Source: Diadophis punctatus similis (Eukaryota > Chordata > Lepidosauria > Squamata > Dipsadidae). Taken from it: a stretch of DNA of 64,000 nucleotides. The DNA lies in assembly GCA_023053685.1 (NCBI GenBank), contig JALIGW010000063.1, positions 868,001 to 932,000 of the forward strand. The letters run 5' to 3'. The notes beneath the pieces are model-generated. The model saw only the letters and a list, made by a program, of their open reading frames with translations. It ran no database searches and was not told the DNA's origin. Made by a program: the position numbers and the translations under genes. Positions 11,346 to 21,900 of the stretch are shown piece by piece (position 1 is the stretch's first letter; every line of letters starts with the position of its first letter).

Positions 11346-11429
11346 CACTCTCAGTGTCTGCTATTGGCTCCAGGTTCCAGTTGTTGTCTGTCAATTGGAG
11401 TGCCAGGTTGATGTGTAACATGGCTTCTC

Positions 11430-11760
11430 TGTTGGGGTGCGTATAATATCTCACAGAGGCGATTTAGATCTTTTCTTTGAATTCAGACAGTTAGAAATAA
11501 AGCCGAGATTAAAAGTCTAATAGAAGATATTTATTTCAGTACAAAAACAATAAATCCTGAATAATTACATCTTTGCTAAGAAAACACTGCCGTTCAGGTC
11601 AACAGCTAAGGCAGAAGAGGAAATTAATGGTCGTTTAGGAATGCACACATGCGCACTCATCATATCACGTGTTCTGCTTATATTGGAATGTACCATAATA
11701 TTAGGGTAGGGGTGCATGGCCCTGCATAGACATACAACTGACAATATTCACTACGTGACA
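11430..11760. mobile_element. Solo LTR, same family as 172-492
   Basis: A 331-bp TG...CA element flanked by TTCTC (11425-11429, 11761-11765). It shares TATTTATTTCAGTACAAAAA and ACAATAAATC with the LTR in V2R-A intron 3. Flanks differ, so the two are separate insertions. Confidence 0.7.
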
Positions 11761-11949
11761 TTCTCCTGTCTATTAGGTTCCTGCCATGTCTCACTGAAGC
11801 CTAGCCCAGAGGGGAGGAAAACTCTCCTCAGTTCGAAATATGGCCACCTAATTTGTGGGTTTGCCTCAGGTGAGAGCCCAGAGAAGTGGGGGGGGGGGTT
11901 GGCTGTGGTCATCCATGGTTTATTACGGCCTTATTACGGAGGCTGCACC

Positions 11950-12250
11950 TAGAGCTGTTTTTTGACCCAGGGTGGCTGCAAGAATATTTCCTCAGCCTGG
12001 TGAAGTATGTTGTGTGAATGTGGCCCTTAGAGGAAGAAAAAGTGTCTCCAGCTTATTTCTGTTATAAATGATTATTCGGCTATTCCCTGATGAATTAATA
12101 CACATAATTCACTAACCCATTGGCCAACAGGTTCAACCTCAGAAAATAAACCACAGTTAAAAGTTGCAAGTGTGAATACAGCCATTGGTGAAGTGATCAG
12201 GTTAAGTGGGTTGTATGGTTGTGATCAGAGCCTGTCTATGGTCAAGACCT
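11950..12250 (-). repeat. Distal upstream block paralogous to 56250-56545
   Basis: Read on the minus strand, this segment (CACTTCACCAATGGCTG, then CAACTTTTAACTGTGG and CATTCACACAACA) aligns with the sequence just upstream of the V2R-D promoter block. It is therefore the displaced outer part of the V2R-A 5' flank, now about 2.4 kb from the promoter block. Telomeric repeats, a SINE, a CR1 tail and a solo LTR lie between. Confidence 0.6.
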
Positions 12251-12254
12251 CAGG

Positions 12255-12480
12255 ATAGTAACCAGGAGACCATGAATTCTAGTCCTCCCTTGGGCACAAA
12301 GCCATCTGGGTGAACCTGAGCCAGCCAATCTCTGATGCCCTAGGAAAGAGGCAATGGCAAACCACTTCTGAAAAACCTTTTCTTCTATGGTCTTTCTGAT
12401 AACTTTCATACACAACTGGCTGAGGCTCTGACCTTCCTGAGTCTGGCTTCAGTCTTGCAAGACCAGCCAAGTGGACTCCA
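12255..12480. mobile_element. SINE-like sequence
   Basis: Contains GGGCACAAAGCCATCTGGGT, GAACCTGAGCCAGCCAATCT and GGCAATGGCAAACCACTTCT, words of an older CORE/tRNA-type SINE common in reptile introns. The ends are not clear. Confidence 0.4.
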
Positions 12481-12904
12481 ACTTGCTAAGCTCGGGCAGG
12501 TTGGTCTGTGTAGAAGCAGCAGGAAAGCTCCAATTTTGACCATGAATTTCAAATACTCATGAAGGCTGCAGGGAGGTTGATAAAGGAAAAGTCATAGAAG
12601 GCCAGGAGGGCTGCAAGAAGTGGGTATCCCTTCCTTTCAAGGGAAGGGAGGGCATGTCGGAAAAGAGGAAGGCAGATGGAGCTCCCACCCATCCAGTCAG
12701 GGCAGCCTTAGGTGTGGTCAGAAACCTCTCTTCCGAGGGAGAGGCCTCTTCACATGCGGTGGGGCAGTTGAGCCACACTGAACTCAAAGTCAGCATTGTC
12801 AACACAGAAGAAAAATTTTCTTTGCTTGCTTCTTTCCTTTTCTCTCTGACTCTCTGGAATCAAAATAAGTAACTTCAAACCAATTTAAAATTGAGAATAA
12901 ATTT

Positions 12905-13095
12905 CCTGGCAGCGAGAACCATTAATTAGTGGAAGGACTTCCCTCCAGAAGTTTTGGGTGCTCCAACAGTGGGGAGTTTTACAAAGAGATTGGACAACCA
13001 TTTGTCTGAGATGGTAAATAGTAGGGTTCCCTGCTTGAGCAGGTGGGGGGTTAGACTAGAAGACCTCCAAAGTTCCTTCCAACTCTGTTGTTCTC
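12905..13095 (+). mobile_element. CR1 3'-UTR fragment
   Basis: Plus-strand CR1 tail: CATTTGTCTGAGATGGTA, CCTGCTTGAGCAGG, CTAGAAGACCTCCAA, TTCCTTCCAACTCTG. Only the 3' UTR is present. Confidence 0.75.
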
Positions 13096-14423
13096 TTTCA
13101 GGCATGCTGTATTTTTAGCAAATTGTTAAACAGGACAGAGATTTGAGGATAGAGGGTGGGGGGAGTTTAGTTTTAGCATCTAATTGAGGGGGGAGTGAAA
13201 GATGAACAAGTTTGTCTCTCCCAGGGTTTGTGTGTGTGTGTTCTTTAATGAAGAGATTTGGGTTTTGGGGGGAAGGGAGGGGGTCAAAGGAGGAAGGGAA
13301 AGGTTTTAGGAAGCTTATCTGAAGCTGCCACCTTAGCATGCAGTGCCTGGTTTCCCAAACCTAGCAAGAGCCAGGAGAGGTTTGCAGTCTCCCCACAGCC
13401 TGATGATCAGGGTGGAAGGCTTCAAAAGCAGCCACCATTCCTACAAGGACTTGTCAGGGTATTGAAAATGGTGGCCACTTCCAGGGGGCAATGGGGATCA
13501 GGCCCAAGCACTGCAGGGTCTTATTGGGGCAAGAGCAAAGGAGGAGAGACTTCCAGCCATTGGGAAAGGTCACTGTCACCACATCTGGAAGGCTGAAAGA
13601 CCCCCAACACTTCTATACCAGAAAGAGAGCTTTGTGGGAGCATAAGGGGAGGTTTGTACCCCTGAAGACAGAGCTCATATTTGGGGGAAGGAGATGGAAA
13701 AGGGGGCTCTTTTGATGGGGAGGGGGTGACTTTGGCAGGGAGATATTTTCCACAGGATATCACACTTTGATGTGAAGGAAGACAGACAGCCCTGATCTTT
13801 AGTGGGGAGGGAAGTCCAAAATCTAAAATCGTCCAGTGACACTTTTTGCCTAAAATTGCCTAAAAGCTGACTCCCTCAGTCTCTGCCCAAAGTCTCCCCT
13901 GGAGGATTCGGCCAAAGAGCAGAGCTGAAACTTTGAGAATAATAATTTTCCTACTCACGAGAGATCCCTGGCTAATTCAACTAGTTCTTGGACTCAGAGT
14001 TTGTTGGGCATTTCTCTGGAGAGAAATGGAAGGGAAACAATCCCCATCTGGTTCAAAATGATAGGGTAGAGATAGAATTAAATTGGTCAGCAAGAATTGA
14101 GAGGTTTGAAAGCTCCATGCTTGAAATTGGCCCCAGAGGGAATACACAGCACCTGTGGCTGAAGAAAAAGAAATCTGATATTTGTTGGCATTGTGTTTAA
14201 AGAGAAAACCCTGGGGACTATTTAATGCCTGAACATGTCACTGAACTGAGATAGCTTCCTACTGAGTTAAGACCAAAATGTAATTATTCTGAAAGTTAAT
14301 GCTGAAGGGCACCAACACAAAAAGACTGATGTAATAGTGTAATAGAAAAAAGTATATTAGTTAAAAACTAGTCATCAGGACTTTGCATAGTTAAAAATAA
14401 ATATGACTCCAATGGGGAGGGAG
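13096..14423. other. Spacer without recognised features
   Basis: About 1.3 kb between head-to-head V2R-A and V2R-B. Short purine-rich patches and a small (TG)n near 13230 are visible. ORFs here lack family signals or codon constraint. Confidence 0.5.

Positions 14424-14509
<86 letters not shown>
14424..14509. repeat. (GA)n microsatellite
   Basis: Over 40 uninterrupted AG/GA dinucleotides. The serine/leucine and arginine/glutamate ORFs across it are artefacts. Confidence 0.97.
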
Positions 14510-14512
<3 letters not shown>

Positions 14513-14619
14513 CCTTTCACCCCATGTATGGGGAAAAAGGGAGGGAAGAGAACCCATGTTCCACTGCCACTCTTTTCCACACATAGGGCACTGAGGGGAA
14601 AAAGGAAAGCCCAGACCCT

Positions 14620-15490
14620 TCCTGTTGCTCATAGAAAAGGCTCAGGAAGGAGGAAGGGATCTGGGGGAACCCTTCACCCCCTTATTCTGGGACGAGACTA
14701 ATGTGGCTTATGGGCTTCGGTGTCACATTTTAAGGGGAGGAAGCCAATGGGGGTTTGTGAAGCTTCGGTTTCTCTTTGTGTGTTTCCAGGAAAGGCTCCT
14801 GTCTAGGGGAAGCCATGTAGGGCCTTTGTCTCCAAAGGGGGATCTGGCATTGCTCAGGAGGAGAAGGGAAGGGGGCCTCCGTGGAGGGACTCTCTGGGGC
14901 TCTGAGGGAGGGGCATTCTGGGGGTCCCTTGTGGCCCCTGAAGACCCCCCAGCCAGGGTCTCCTGGGCAGCCGCTGCTGCCACTTGCAGCCATTTCTAGG
15001 TGGGGGAGGGGCCCTTCCAGGACTGCATTTCTGGGAGGTTTTGCCTCTTTGTCATCACACAAAAAGCTTTTAATTTTTTCCTTATCTGAAACTCCCTTCC
15101 CCCCACTTTATCTTTGTTTGTTCAACCACTTCTCCAGGAGGCTGATTGGTGGCTGAGTTCCAAGGCAACCATTGTCTCTTCCCTGCTCCTTGATTGGTTG
15201 CTGCTGGGTTGCCATGACAACAGGGGCAGGCCAGGAATGAAGGCAGCCAGCAGGGAGAGGGAGGCGGGGCTTCTGTCTTCCCTCAGAACTGGAGGAACTC
15301 TTCTTTCTTTTAGGAAACTCTGCTCAGATGCAACCCAGAGTAGGGAAAAATGAAAGAATGTTTTAAAATATATATCTTAAAAATGAAGGAAAAATCCAAG
15401 ACTTTGACAGAAGGAAGCTAGGAAACAAAGAGTAAAAACAGATAAAAAGGAGGAAGTTGCAATGAAGTTGGACATTACAGGAAATAGTGT
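14620..15490 (+). mobile_element. L1 5' UTR and start of ORF1
   Basis: This segment aligns throughout with the complement of 43515-44250, which precedes an L1 ORF2. It includes GGGGGATCTGGCATTGCTCA, GGTTGCTGCTGGGTTGCCAT and an ORF1-like start at about 15382 (KEKSKTLTEG), then stops. The GC-rich leader fits an L1 promoter region. The element ends abruptly at about 15490, so it lacks most of ORF1 and all of ORF2. Confidence 0.65.
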
Positions 15491-15494
15491 GGAT

Positions 15495-15725
15495 AAAGAG
15501 TCGCAATGCCTCAGTGGTTAGAGTGCAGTACTGCAGGCTACTTCTGCTGATTGCCAGCTGCCTGCAGTTCGAATCTCACCAGGCTCAAGGTTGTCTCAGC
15601 CTTCCACCCTTCTGAGGAAGGTAAATGAGGACCCAAATTGTTAGGGGCAATATGCTGACTCTGTAAAGGCTTAAAGAGGGCTGTAAAAGCACTGTGAAGC
15701 AGTATATAAGTGCTTTTGCTAATAG
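15495..15725 (+). mobile_element. tRNA-derived squamate SINE
   Basis: Same family as 10608-10850, with a better-kept head (CAGTGGTTAGAGTGCAGTAC, GTTCGAATCTCACC) and the tail GAAGCAGTATATAAGTGC. Confidence 0.8.
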
Positions 15726-15999
15726 AAATTAGGGAGCTGAAATAGAAAACAGTTTCATCTCTTCTGCTGTTTCTCAAACTTGACAAATGTAGGATGTGTG
15801 GACCTACTCCCAGAATTCTTCAGCCAGCATAGAATTGAAGTCCACACCTGGTGGATTCCTCAGAGTGAAAAACCCTGCTCTGGAGATAAATATATATATA
15901 CAGTATACCGGATGCCAGCTTATCATTATGATCTTCTTCACATATTTATGAAGGAAAGAAGTAAGTTTCCACCTACAAGAATATGAAATGGGGTATACA

Positions 16000-16287
16000 T
16001 CAGTGGTGAAATCTAAAAATTTTCCCTACCAGTTCTGTGGACGTGGCTTGTTTGGTGGGCAAGTTTGGTGGGCAAGTTTCAAGTTGGGAAACGGGCCATT
16101 TCTGGCCTCCGGAGGGCCTCCGGGGGGGGGGGGGCATTTTCATTTTATTTATGAAAATTGTTTTTTTTTTCTAAACTAAAACCTCAGAATTCAGGTTAAA
16201 TTGCCGTGTTGGCACTTTGCGATAAATAAGTGGGTTTTGGGTTGCAGTTTGGGCACTTGGTCGCTAAAAGGTTCACCATCACTGCCT
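16000..16287. mobile_element. hAT-like element with internal poly-G
   Basis: Ends look like a hAT inverted repeat (CAGTGGTGAAATC at left, GGTTCACCATCACTG at right). The interior has TGGTGGGCAAGTTTGGTGGG and a G run of about 10 near 16121. No clean target duplication is visible, so it may be a composite. Confidence 0.45.
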
Positions 16288-16304
16288 TAGAGGCAAGAGA
16301 CCAC

Positions 16305-16841
16305 ATTGATGGACAGCAGAAGTCACTTTACAGGCTGTTGAAGTCTCTTCCTTGAGCATCACTTTCTGGACATGTCCTAACAGGAAGGACTACGACCAAT
16401 ACAGAAGAGTGCCCCAAGTGGGGTATCTGTAAGTTTTCACTAATGTGCTTCTCTCCAGCTAACCTTCCTTGCATGGAAGAAGTTCAGGGTCTCAAGAGGA
16501 GAAGTTCCTTCTCACTGTTATTATCACCATACTGCCCTTGAGATCTCTTCTGCTACTTCTCCACTGACCGTCTTTGATGTAAACATCAGACTGAAGCAAC
16601 ATGGAAAGGATCTTGCATCAGAAAAGGATAAATACCACAAGCTATGTTCTTTGTGGCTCAAGTTACAGGACAGGCAGAAGCTGTGCTCTTGAATTTACTT
16701 TCTCTCTCTTTGCCAGGGGAACCTTGGTTTCTCTCTGTCTGAATCAGGAAAGCCAGTGGATATTCCATCCTGTGAGAGTGCTTTGGGTTCTGCTAATTCT
16801 TCTTTAGAAACAGGAAAGAGACTGATTCAGCCCCATGAATT
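16305..16841 (+). promoter_or_regulatory. Upstream block of V2R-B
   Basis: This is the inverted counterpart of the V2R-A upstream block, starting at GGACAGCAGAAGTCAC. It includes the ACTTTCTGGACATGTCCT segment, the GCAACATGGAAAGGATCTTG island (about 16592-16635) and a T-rich tract before the start. A hAT-like sequence abuts its 5' edge. Confidence 0.55.
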
Positions 16842-17059
16842 ATGTACCTCCTGCTTCTGCTTCGGCTGCTGCTGATCTCCCTGTCAGTCTCTGGGAAGCT
16901 TAGAATGAAGTGCCCACTGAATTTGGACCATCAGGATGGAGAAAAGCCATGGAGCTATTATAGACCAGGATATCTTCTCCTTGGTATAGTCATGTCTCCA
17001 TCAACAACAATACATAAAATATTACCTTTCAACATGGCTCCTTCTAGAAAGATTCAGTT
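16842..17059 (+). CDS. V2R-B exon 1
   Basis: The ATG opens a hydrophobic signal peptide (MYLLLLLRLLLISLSVSG; Tyr at position 2 replaces the Asp of the other loci). The shared [20 protein letters not shown] segment follows, and the exon ends at TT|GTAAGT. Its length of 218 bp equals that of loci A and D. Confidence 0.88.
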
Positions 17060-17149
17060 GTAAGTCACTCACTGTGTTGGTTTCATTCCCTCCATTTGCA
17101 GTTCTAACACTCTACTTTTTTTCCTTATTATGTAACTTACTCTTATATC

Positions 17150-17257
17150 CGTGATGGCGAACCTATGGCACGCGTGCCACAGGTGGCACGCAGAGCCATA
17201 TCTGCTGGCACGCGAGCTGTTGCCCTAGCTCAGCTCCAGCGCGCATGTGGGTGCCCC
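17150..17257 (+). mobile_element. SPIN (hAT) 5'-end fragment in V2R-B intron 1
   Basis: GTGATGGCGAACCTATGGCA, CGCGTGCCACAGGTGGCACG and CAGAGCC match the 5' end of the complete SPIN copy at 37625. The right part is missing, and about 350 bp of intron present in V2R-A is absent here, so insertion was followed by deletion. Confidence 0.75.
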
Positions 17258-17565
17258 TGGGTCACTTATCAAAAATTTCCTTCCTTTTATGGTGGTTCTA
17301 TTTTAATGACTGAATTATTCTGAAACCTCTTTCGTGGGCTATGAATATTAGTACTCCCAAAAATAATGGTATATTTCTGATTTTTTAAAAAAAAACCTTT
17401 TTGAGGACTATCTCCATCCACAACACTCATGATATTGCCTCTAGTTTGGGATGAATATTGACTTAAGTCTTAGCTTGTAGAGAAAAAAGAGGATTAAATG
17501 GAGAAAAAGTATTTTTTGTTGCTGTTGATGATGGCAATATTAACATGAGCATGGTTTTACACCAG

Positions 17566-17854
17566 TTTATTTATTGAACAGCAAAGAATATTATACACGA
17601 TTTTCAATATTGAAATGGTGAAGAAGAATCCCCAGCTCCTGTACAATCTCACACTTGGCTATAACATCCATGACAACCATTTGGACCCAATTGGCACTTC
17701 AGATGCCTTGCTGGACATGCTCTCTACTGGAGAAGCCAATGTTCCCAACTACAGCTGTGGAAGGAAGGACAACCTATTGGCTCTTGTTGATGGAGCTTTC
17801 AGGGACATCTCCATCCAGATATCAACATTAGCTGGCACTTATAAAGTCCCACAG
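17566..17854 (+). CDS. V2R-B exon 2
   Basis: The acceptor is ACACCAG|T and the donor is CACAG|GTTTGC. The 289-bp exon is open and encodes [31 protein letters not shown] and TYKVPQ, the start of the ligand-binding lobe. Confidence 0.88.
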
Positions 17855-18412
17855 GTTTGCATTTGTATTTTTCTTTCTGTAAAGTGAGTGAGGTGTTGGT
17901 GTGTGAGCGAGCGAGCGATCCAACCATTTCTTCTCTATGGAAGTCAAGAACTGCTTTTCACCATGGCATTTGTAGGTGTTATGAATAAGGGTTGGGATAT
18001 GCAGTGGGGAAGGAACAAGGCTCAAAAGATGTTTCTTTTCATGACATCATCCCCATTGCTTTGAGGGCTTCTGCTGCACATTTGTGAAGGTGAGGAGAGG
18101 CTCTGTGTTCAATCAAGGAGTCTTCTGCACAATAGGAATGGGCAACACTGATGGAAAGCTCCAAATTTTTTACATGATCTTAGTCAAAATAATGATACTC
18201 TCAATCATGAACAAATCCCAGATGTATAAACAAAGTTTCACTAGATTATCTTTTCTACTGTTGATAAAACATCTACATATTAAGAACCTGTAGAGACCAC
18301 TAACATTAACCATTTTGTTAAAAAATTACAAATATGTTAGCCAACATGTCAATTATTTTTTGCCCCAAAATGGTCATGATCAAATTCATCATAAAAGGTC
18401 TGAAGAACAATG

Positions 18413-18590
18413 TTAGAATGCAGTACTGCAGGCTACTTCTGCTGATTGTCAGCTGCCAGATGTTCGGCAGTTCGAGTCTCATCAGCTCAAGACTGATCCT
18501 TTCAAGGTTAGTAAAATGAGATTGTTGGTGACTCTGTAAACTGCTTAAAGAGGGCTATAAAGCATATAAGTCTAAGTGCTATTGCTATAT
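18413..18590 (+). mobile_element. tRNA-derived SINE, shortened
   Basis: Starts at TTAGAATGCAGTACTGCAGG, lacks part of the middle, and ends with AAGCATATAAGTCTAAGTGC and TATTGC. Confidence 0.7.
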
Positions 18591-18661
18591 ATAAAAAATG
18601 GAATAAAAAGGACCCTAGCAAATTCAAGCCCATTTGCCTAATAGATATTGTTTCTAAAATA

Positions 18662-18913
18662 CATGCCAGCTTCCCCTTGGAATACTTCATCCAGTTTTGG
18701 TCACCACAATGTAAAAAAGATGTTGAGATTCTAGAAAGAGTGCAGAGAAGAGCAACAAAGATGATTAGGGGACTGGAGGCTAAATCATATAAAGAACGGT
18801 TGCTGGAATCAGGTATGTCTAGTTTAATGAAAAGATGGATTAGGGGAGACATGATAGCAGTGTTCCAATATCTCAGGGGTTGCCACAAAGAAGAGGGAGT
18901 CAAGCTATTCTCC
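18662..18913 (+). mobile_element. CR1 fragment, left half, split by the DIRS element
   Basis: Encodes the CR1 C-terminal region ([59 protein letters not shown]) and stops exactly at KLFS, where the DIRS element begins. The reading resumes at 25243 with KAPEG-type sequence. It serves as a precise marker of the empty target. Confidence 0.88.
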
Positions 18914-19026
18914 ATAGTGGGTGGAGCTAGCCGCCAAGATTGGGTATTGGCACAGCCTTCTAGCCAATTATGACTGAGTCTGGAAAAGTATAAAAGGTGG
19001 CTCTAGGCCTAGATTCCCCCTCTTTT
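18914..19026 (+). repeat. DIRS left terminal inverted repeat with TATA box
   Basis: About 110 bp, from GGGTGGAGCTAGCCGCCAAG to TTCCCCCTCTTTT, complementary to 25092-25200. TATAAAAG at about 18989-18996 is a likely TATA box; DIRS transcription starts within or next to this repeat. Confidence 0.88.
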
Positions 19027-19528
19027 AACTCAGTCACAGCCATTGACTAAGTGCCTTTTTCATCATCTATCTTCCATTAATAATTGTAAGTTTTTGGTTC
19101 TATTCAGAATTATTATTATTATTATTATTATTTTTATCCTTTCCCTTTCGAGCTCCTCAGTATGGCTATACCTGGGTGAAGCAGTTGGCCGCAAGTCTGA
19201 CTGCTGCTCGCCCCTCCAGCCGAAGGCCCAGCAAGATTTTTGTTTTTTCTTTTTCTCCATACATTAATTTCCGGCTGTGGAGGGAGTGGGAAAGGGCCCC
19301 CTTATCACCACGGGGCAGCGGTGAACTCACCGCGCACCTGGGCGTGGAGCGAGGCTTGTATTTTTCTTTTTTCTGTCTCCTTGCCAGACACCAAGGGCCA
19401 ACCTGACAGGTGAAGGCCTCTAACGTTGGTTTTCACAGCTGCTAGCCTGCCTGGGAGAGCCGAGGGGCCGAGGGGCAGAGCATGCTGCCAGATTAAATTT
19501 TTGGGTGCCTTGGCATCTGGCCGGTCCA

Positions 19529-19900
19529 GCGCAAGCGGTCCGAGCCACTAACGAGCCTTCCGATCCCCAGCTGACCCTCAAAGATAAAGGGATCGGAAGC
19601 GCCGAAGACCTCGCTCGCAGCCAGGCCAGATTCGCGCAAGTCATCCGGACCGTTTTTGATGCTGCCTATAAACAGCTGTTTTGGCCTTGGGTTCGCGCAA
19701 GCCGCCCACGCCACATTTAACTCGCTTGCAGATCGGCCGGATTCGTGCAAGCCATCCGGACCGTTTTTGATGCTGCCTATAAACAGCTGAACTTGGCCAG
19801 ACTTGCGCAAGCGGTCAATGCCTCAAATAGCCTCTGAACACCAGCTGCTGTGCCCGAGAAGCTGACAGACAATTTGGCCAGACCTGCGCAAGCGGTCAGT
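19529..19900 (+). repeat. DIRS-internal imperfect tandem repeat
   Basis: The core GCGCAAG (once GTGCAAG) recurs at 19529, 19634, 19695, 19745, 19805 and 19886. A longer copy pair, CCGGACCGTTTTTGATGCTG and CCTATAAACAGCTG, starts near 19647 and 19767. It lies upstream of any recognisable gag sequence. Confidence 0.65.
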
Positions 19901-20454
19901 GCCCAGCCAAGCCTCCAAACGTCAGCTGGAGACCTTCAAAGAGCTGAAAGCAATATTTTTGCTGGTTCCTTTTTTGCTCCCTGTCTTGTGCCTGCTTGCA
20001 GAGGAAGCTGGCAATCTGGGTGCTGCTTGCTGAGGGCATGTTCCCTCTTTTTTTGCTTGAAACTTCAGAAATCAGTCAGTCTGCTCCAGGGGACTCAGAA
20101 ACTGACAGTTAGTGGCTAGGCCTTAGCAGACTCCTTTCTCCTCGGCTAGAACTAATTGCCTCAGGAGACAGTCAGCCATTTTAGGAGTGCCTCGTGGGTG
20201 GCCGCCATTTTGAATTACACAGGACCACCCACTTCAAAAAATTTTCTCTTTTCCTTTGAGGCCTCCTTTATTTAACTTGCCTTCTGTGCAATGGCTGACA
20301 AGAGCCAGCAATCTGACAAGGCTCCTTTGATCCAAGGCCCTGTCGGTACCTGCCTCTAGTGCCTGGGCCGTCTGCTTCCATTTGAGCTTCTCTGCATTGC
20401 TCTGCTTGTCTTCAGCCTGGTAAGTGTGCAGGCAGTCTTTGAGAGTGCCGGTAG

Positions 20455-20715
20455 CCATCTTGAAGTCTCCCACAGGGTGGCAGCCATTTTGATTGCCCTC
20501 AGAATTGAAGGCACTAAGGGCGTGGCCTTTTTGTTTCAAATACCAAAAGTGGGCAGACACCATGTTGAAGCCACATCAAGGGCGTTGACCATTTTGGATG
20601 CCCTTTCTTGCCGGTGGCCATTTTTAAGGCCTAATATGGGCAATGGCCATTTTGAAAGACCAACTAAGGGCAACTGCCATCTTGTTGACCTCATTTAAGG
20701 GCGGTGGCCATTTTA
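20455..20715 (+). repeat. DIRS-internal 29-31 bp repeat with CCATNTT cores
   Basis: CCAT cores at 20455, 20484, 20560, 20589, 20618, 20647, 20677 and 20708 are spaced 29-31 bp, or a multiple with one decayed gap. Most read GCCATTTT or GCCATCTT. Two more lie at 20176 and 20205. The word resembles a YY1 site (see findings). Confidence 0.6.
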
Positions 20716-21184
20716 AGTGACTGTTTGGACCTACTAATTTACCCAGGCCTTTCTGAGGCCTACCTTGTTGACAGAGGCCTTAGATAAATATGGATACTGT
20801 TATTCTAATTGAGCTGACAAAAATTCAGACTAGCTGCCTGTAGGTCTGCCTCAGGAGTACCTGTTAAAGCATCAACTTAGAATGAAGATTCTATCTATAT
20901 TTTAAAAATGGCTTGAACAAGGGCTTTCAGCAGAATTTAGAAGTAGTAAGCTACAGATCTCCCATAAAAGGAACTAATGAGCCTAGTGAGTAACTCCAGT
21001 AACAGTTTAAAACCAAGCTTTTTTTTTTCTGGAGTCTGTGAGCCCAGCATAACTGGAACTATATACAATGTATATAATTATATACAAACTATCAATTTTT
21101 TCCAGTATTTGAAAATATCAGTTTTTCATGAACTGAACTTTAAGACAAAGAGACCATGATTTGTAAATTGGAGTTGATTTTAAA

Positions 21185-21900
21185 ATGATGCCTTTTACAA
21201 AGGATATTGCCCCATCCAGAGTACTCTGCCCTACTCATTCCTACCTAGCATCCCCCAGGAAGGATGCCATGGAATTCTCATTAGCTCCCTCTGGCATTTG
21301 GAACCAGACAGCCCCACACTCCAGACAGCTCCACCCACAAGCCAAAATCAACCTACTGCTCAATCAGCAGCAGCTCAAGCGGATGTCCAAGCTAGGTCAA
21401 TGGGGTCCACGGTGGTGACGCGCAGATGGCCTGGCTTTGCAGCTGGCCAATTGACATGCGGTACAAGTGGAAATTAGCCTCTGCCCCAATCACCAGGCAG
21501 TCCTTGTTTGGTGAGGCCCTGAATCCCATCCTGCTTGAGACTAAGGACAAGCGCAAGGTCCTTCCCTCAGCCACCCAGAAAGCCCCTTTCCGTGCCACCC
21601 CCTTACCAAGGAGGGCTTCCAGGGGGGCCTTCCAGTCTTCCAATAGACATCAGGGTAACTACTAGGGACAGTATCAGGGGCATAGCCAAGGGCAATGCAG
21701 TTCCCATCAGAGATTCTCTTCGGGCCAACCCTTCAGGGGTAACCAATTCATACGGCCCTTTAGAGGGGCCGGCGGTCGCCTTTTCCACCAGAACAAGTAA
21801 CTTCCGGCCGATCCTAACACAGGGGGTCGCCGGCTCCCTATGCCAGTGGATGGGAGGAAATCACCAATGATGCATGGGTTTGTGAGACCCTGGCTTCAGC
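21185..21900 (+). pseudogene. DIRS gag (ORF1) remnant
   Basis: Two broken frames (21185-21418, 21426-21665) precede the reverse transcriptase. FGEALNPILLETKDKRKVLP resembles the C-terminal part of DIRS ORF1. Q/G-rich sequence follows to about 21790. The call rests mainly on position between promoter repeats and RT. Stops separate the pieces. Confidence 0.5.

Noticed and set aside
8777..17059. A single bidirectional promoter for V2R-A and V2R-B
   Set aside because: Starts are 7.8 kb apart and each has its own copy of the upstream block, so two promoters are the simpler reading.
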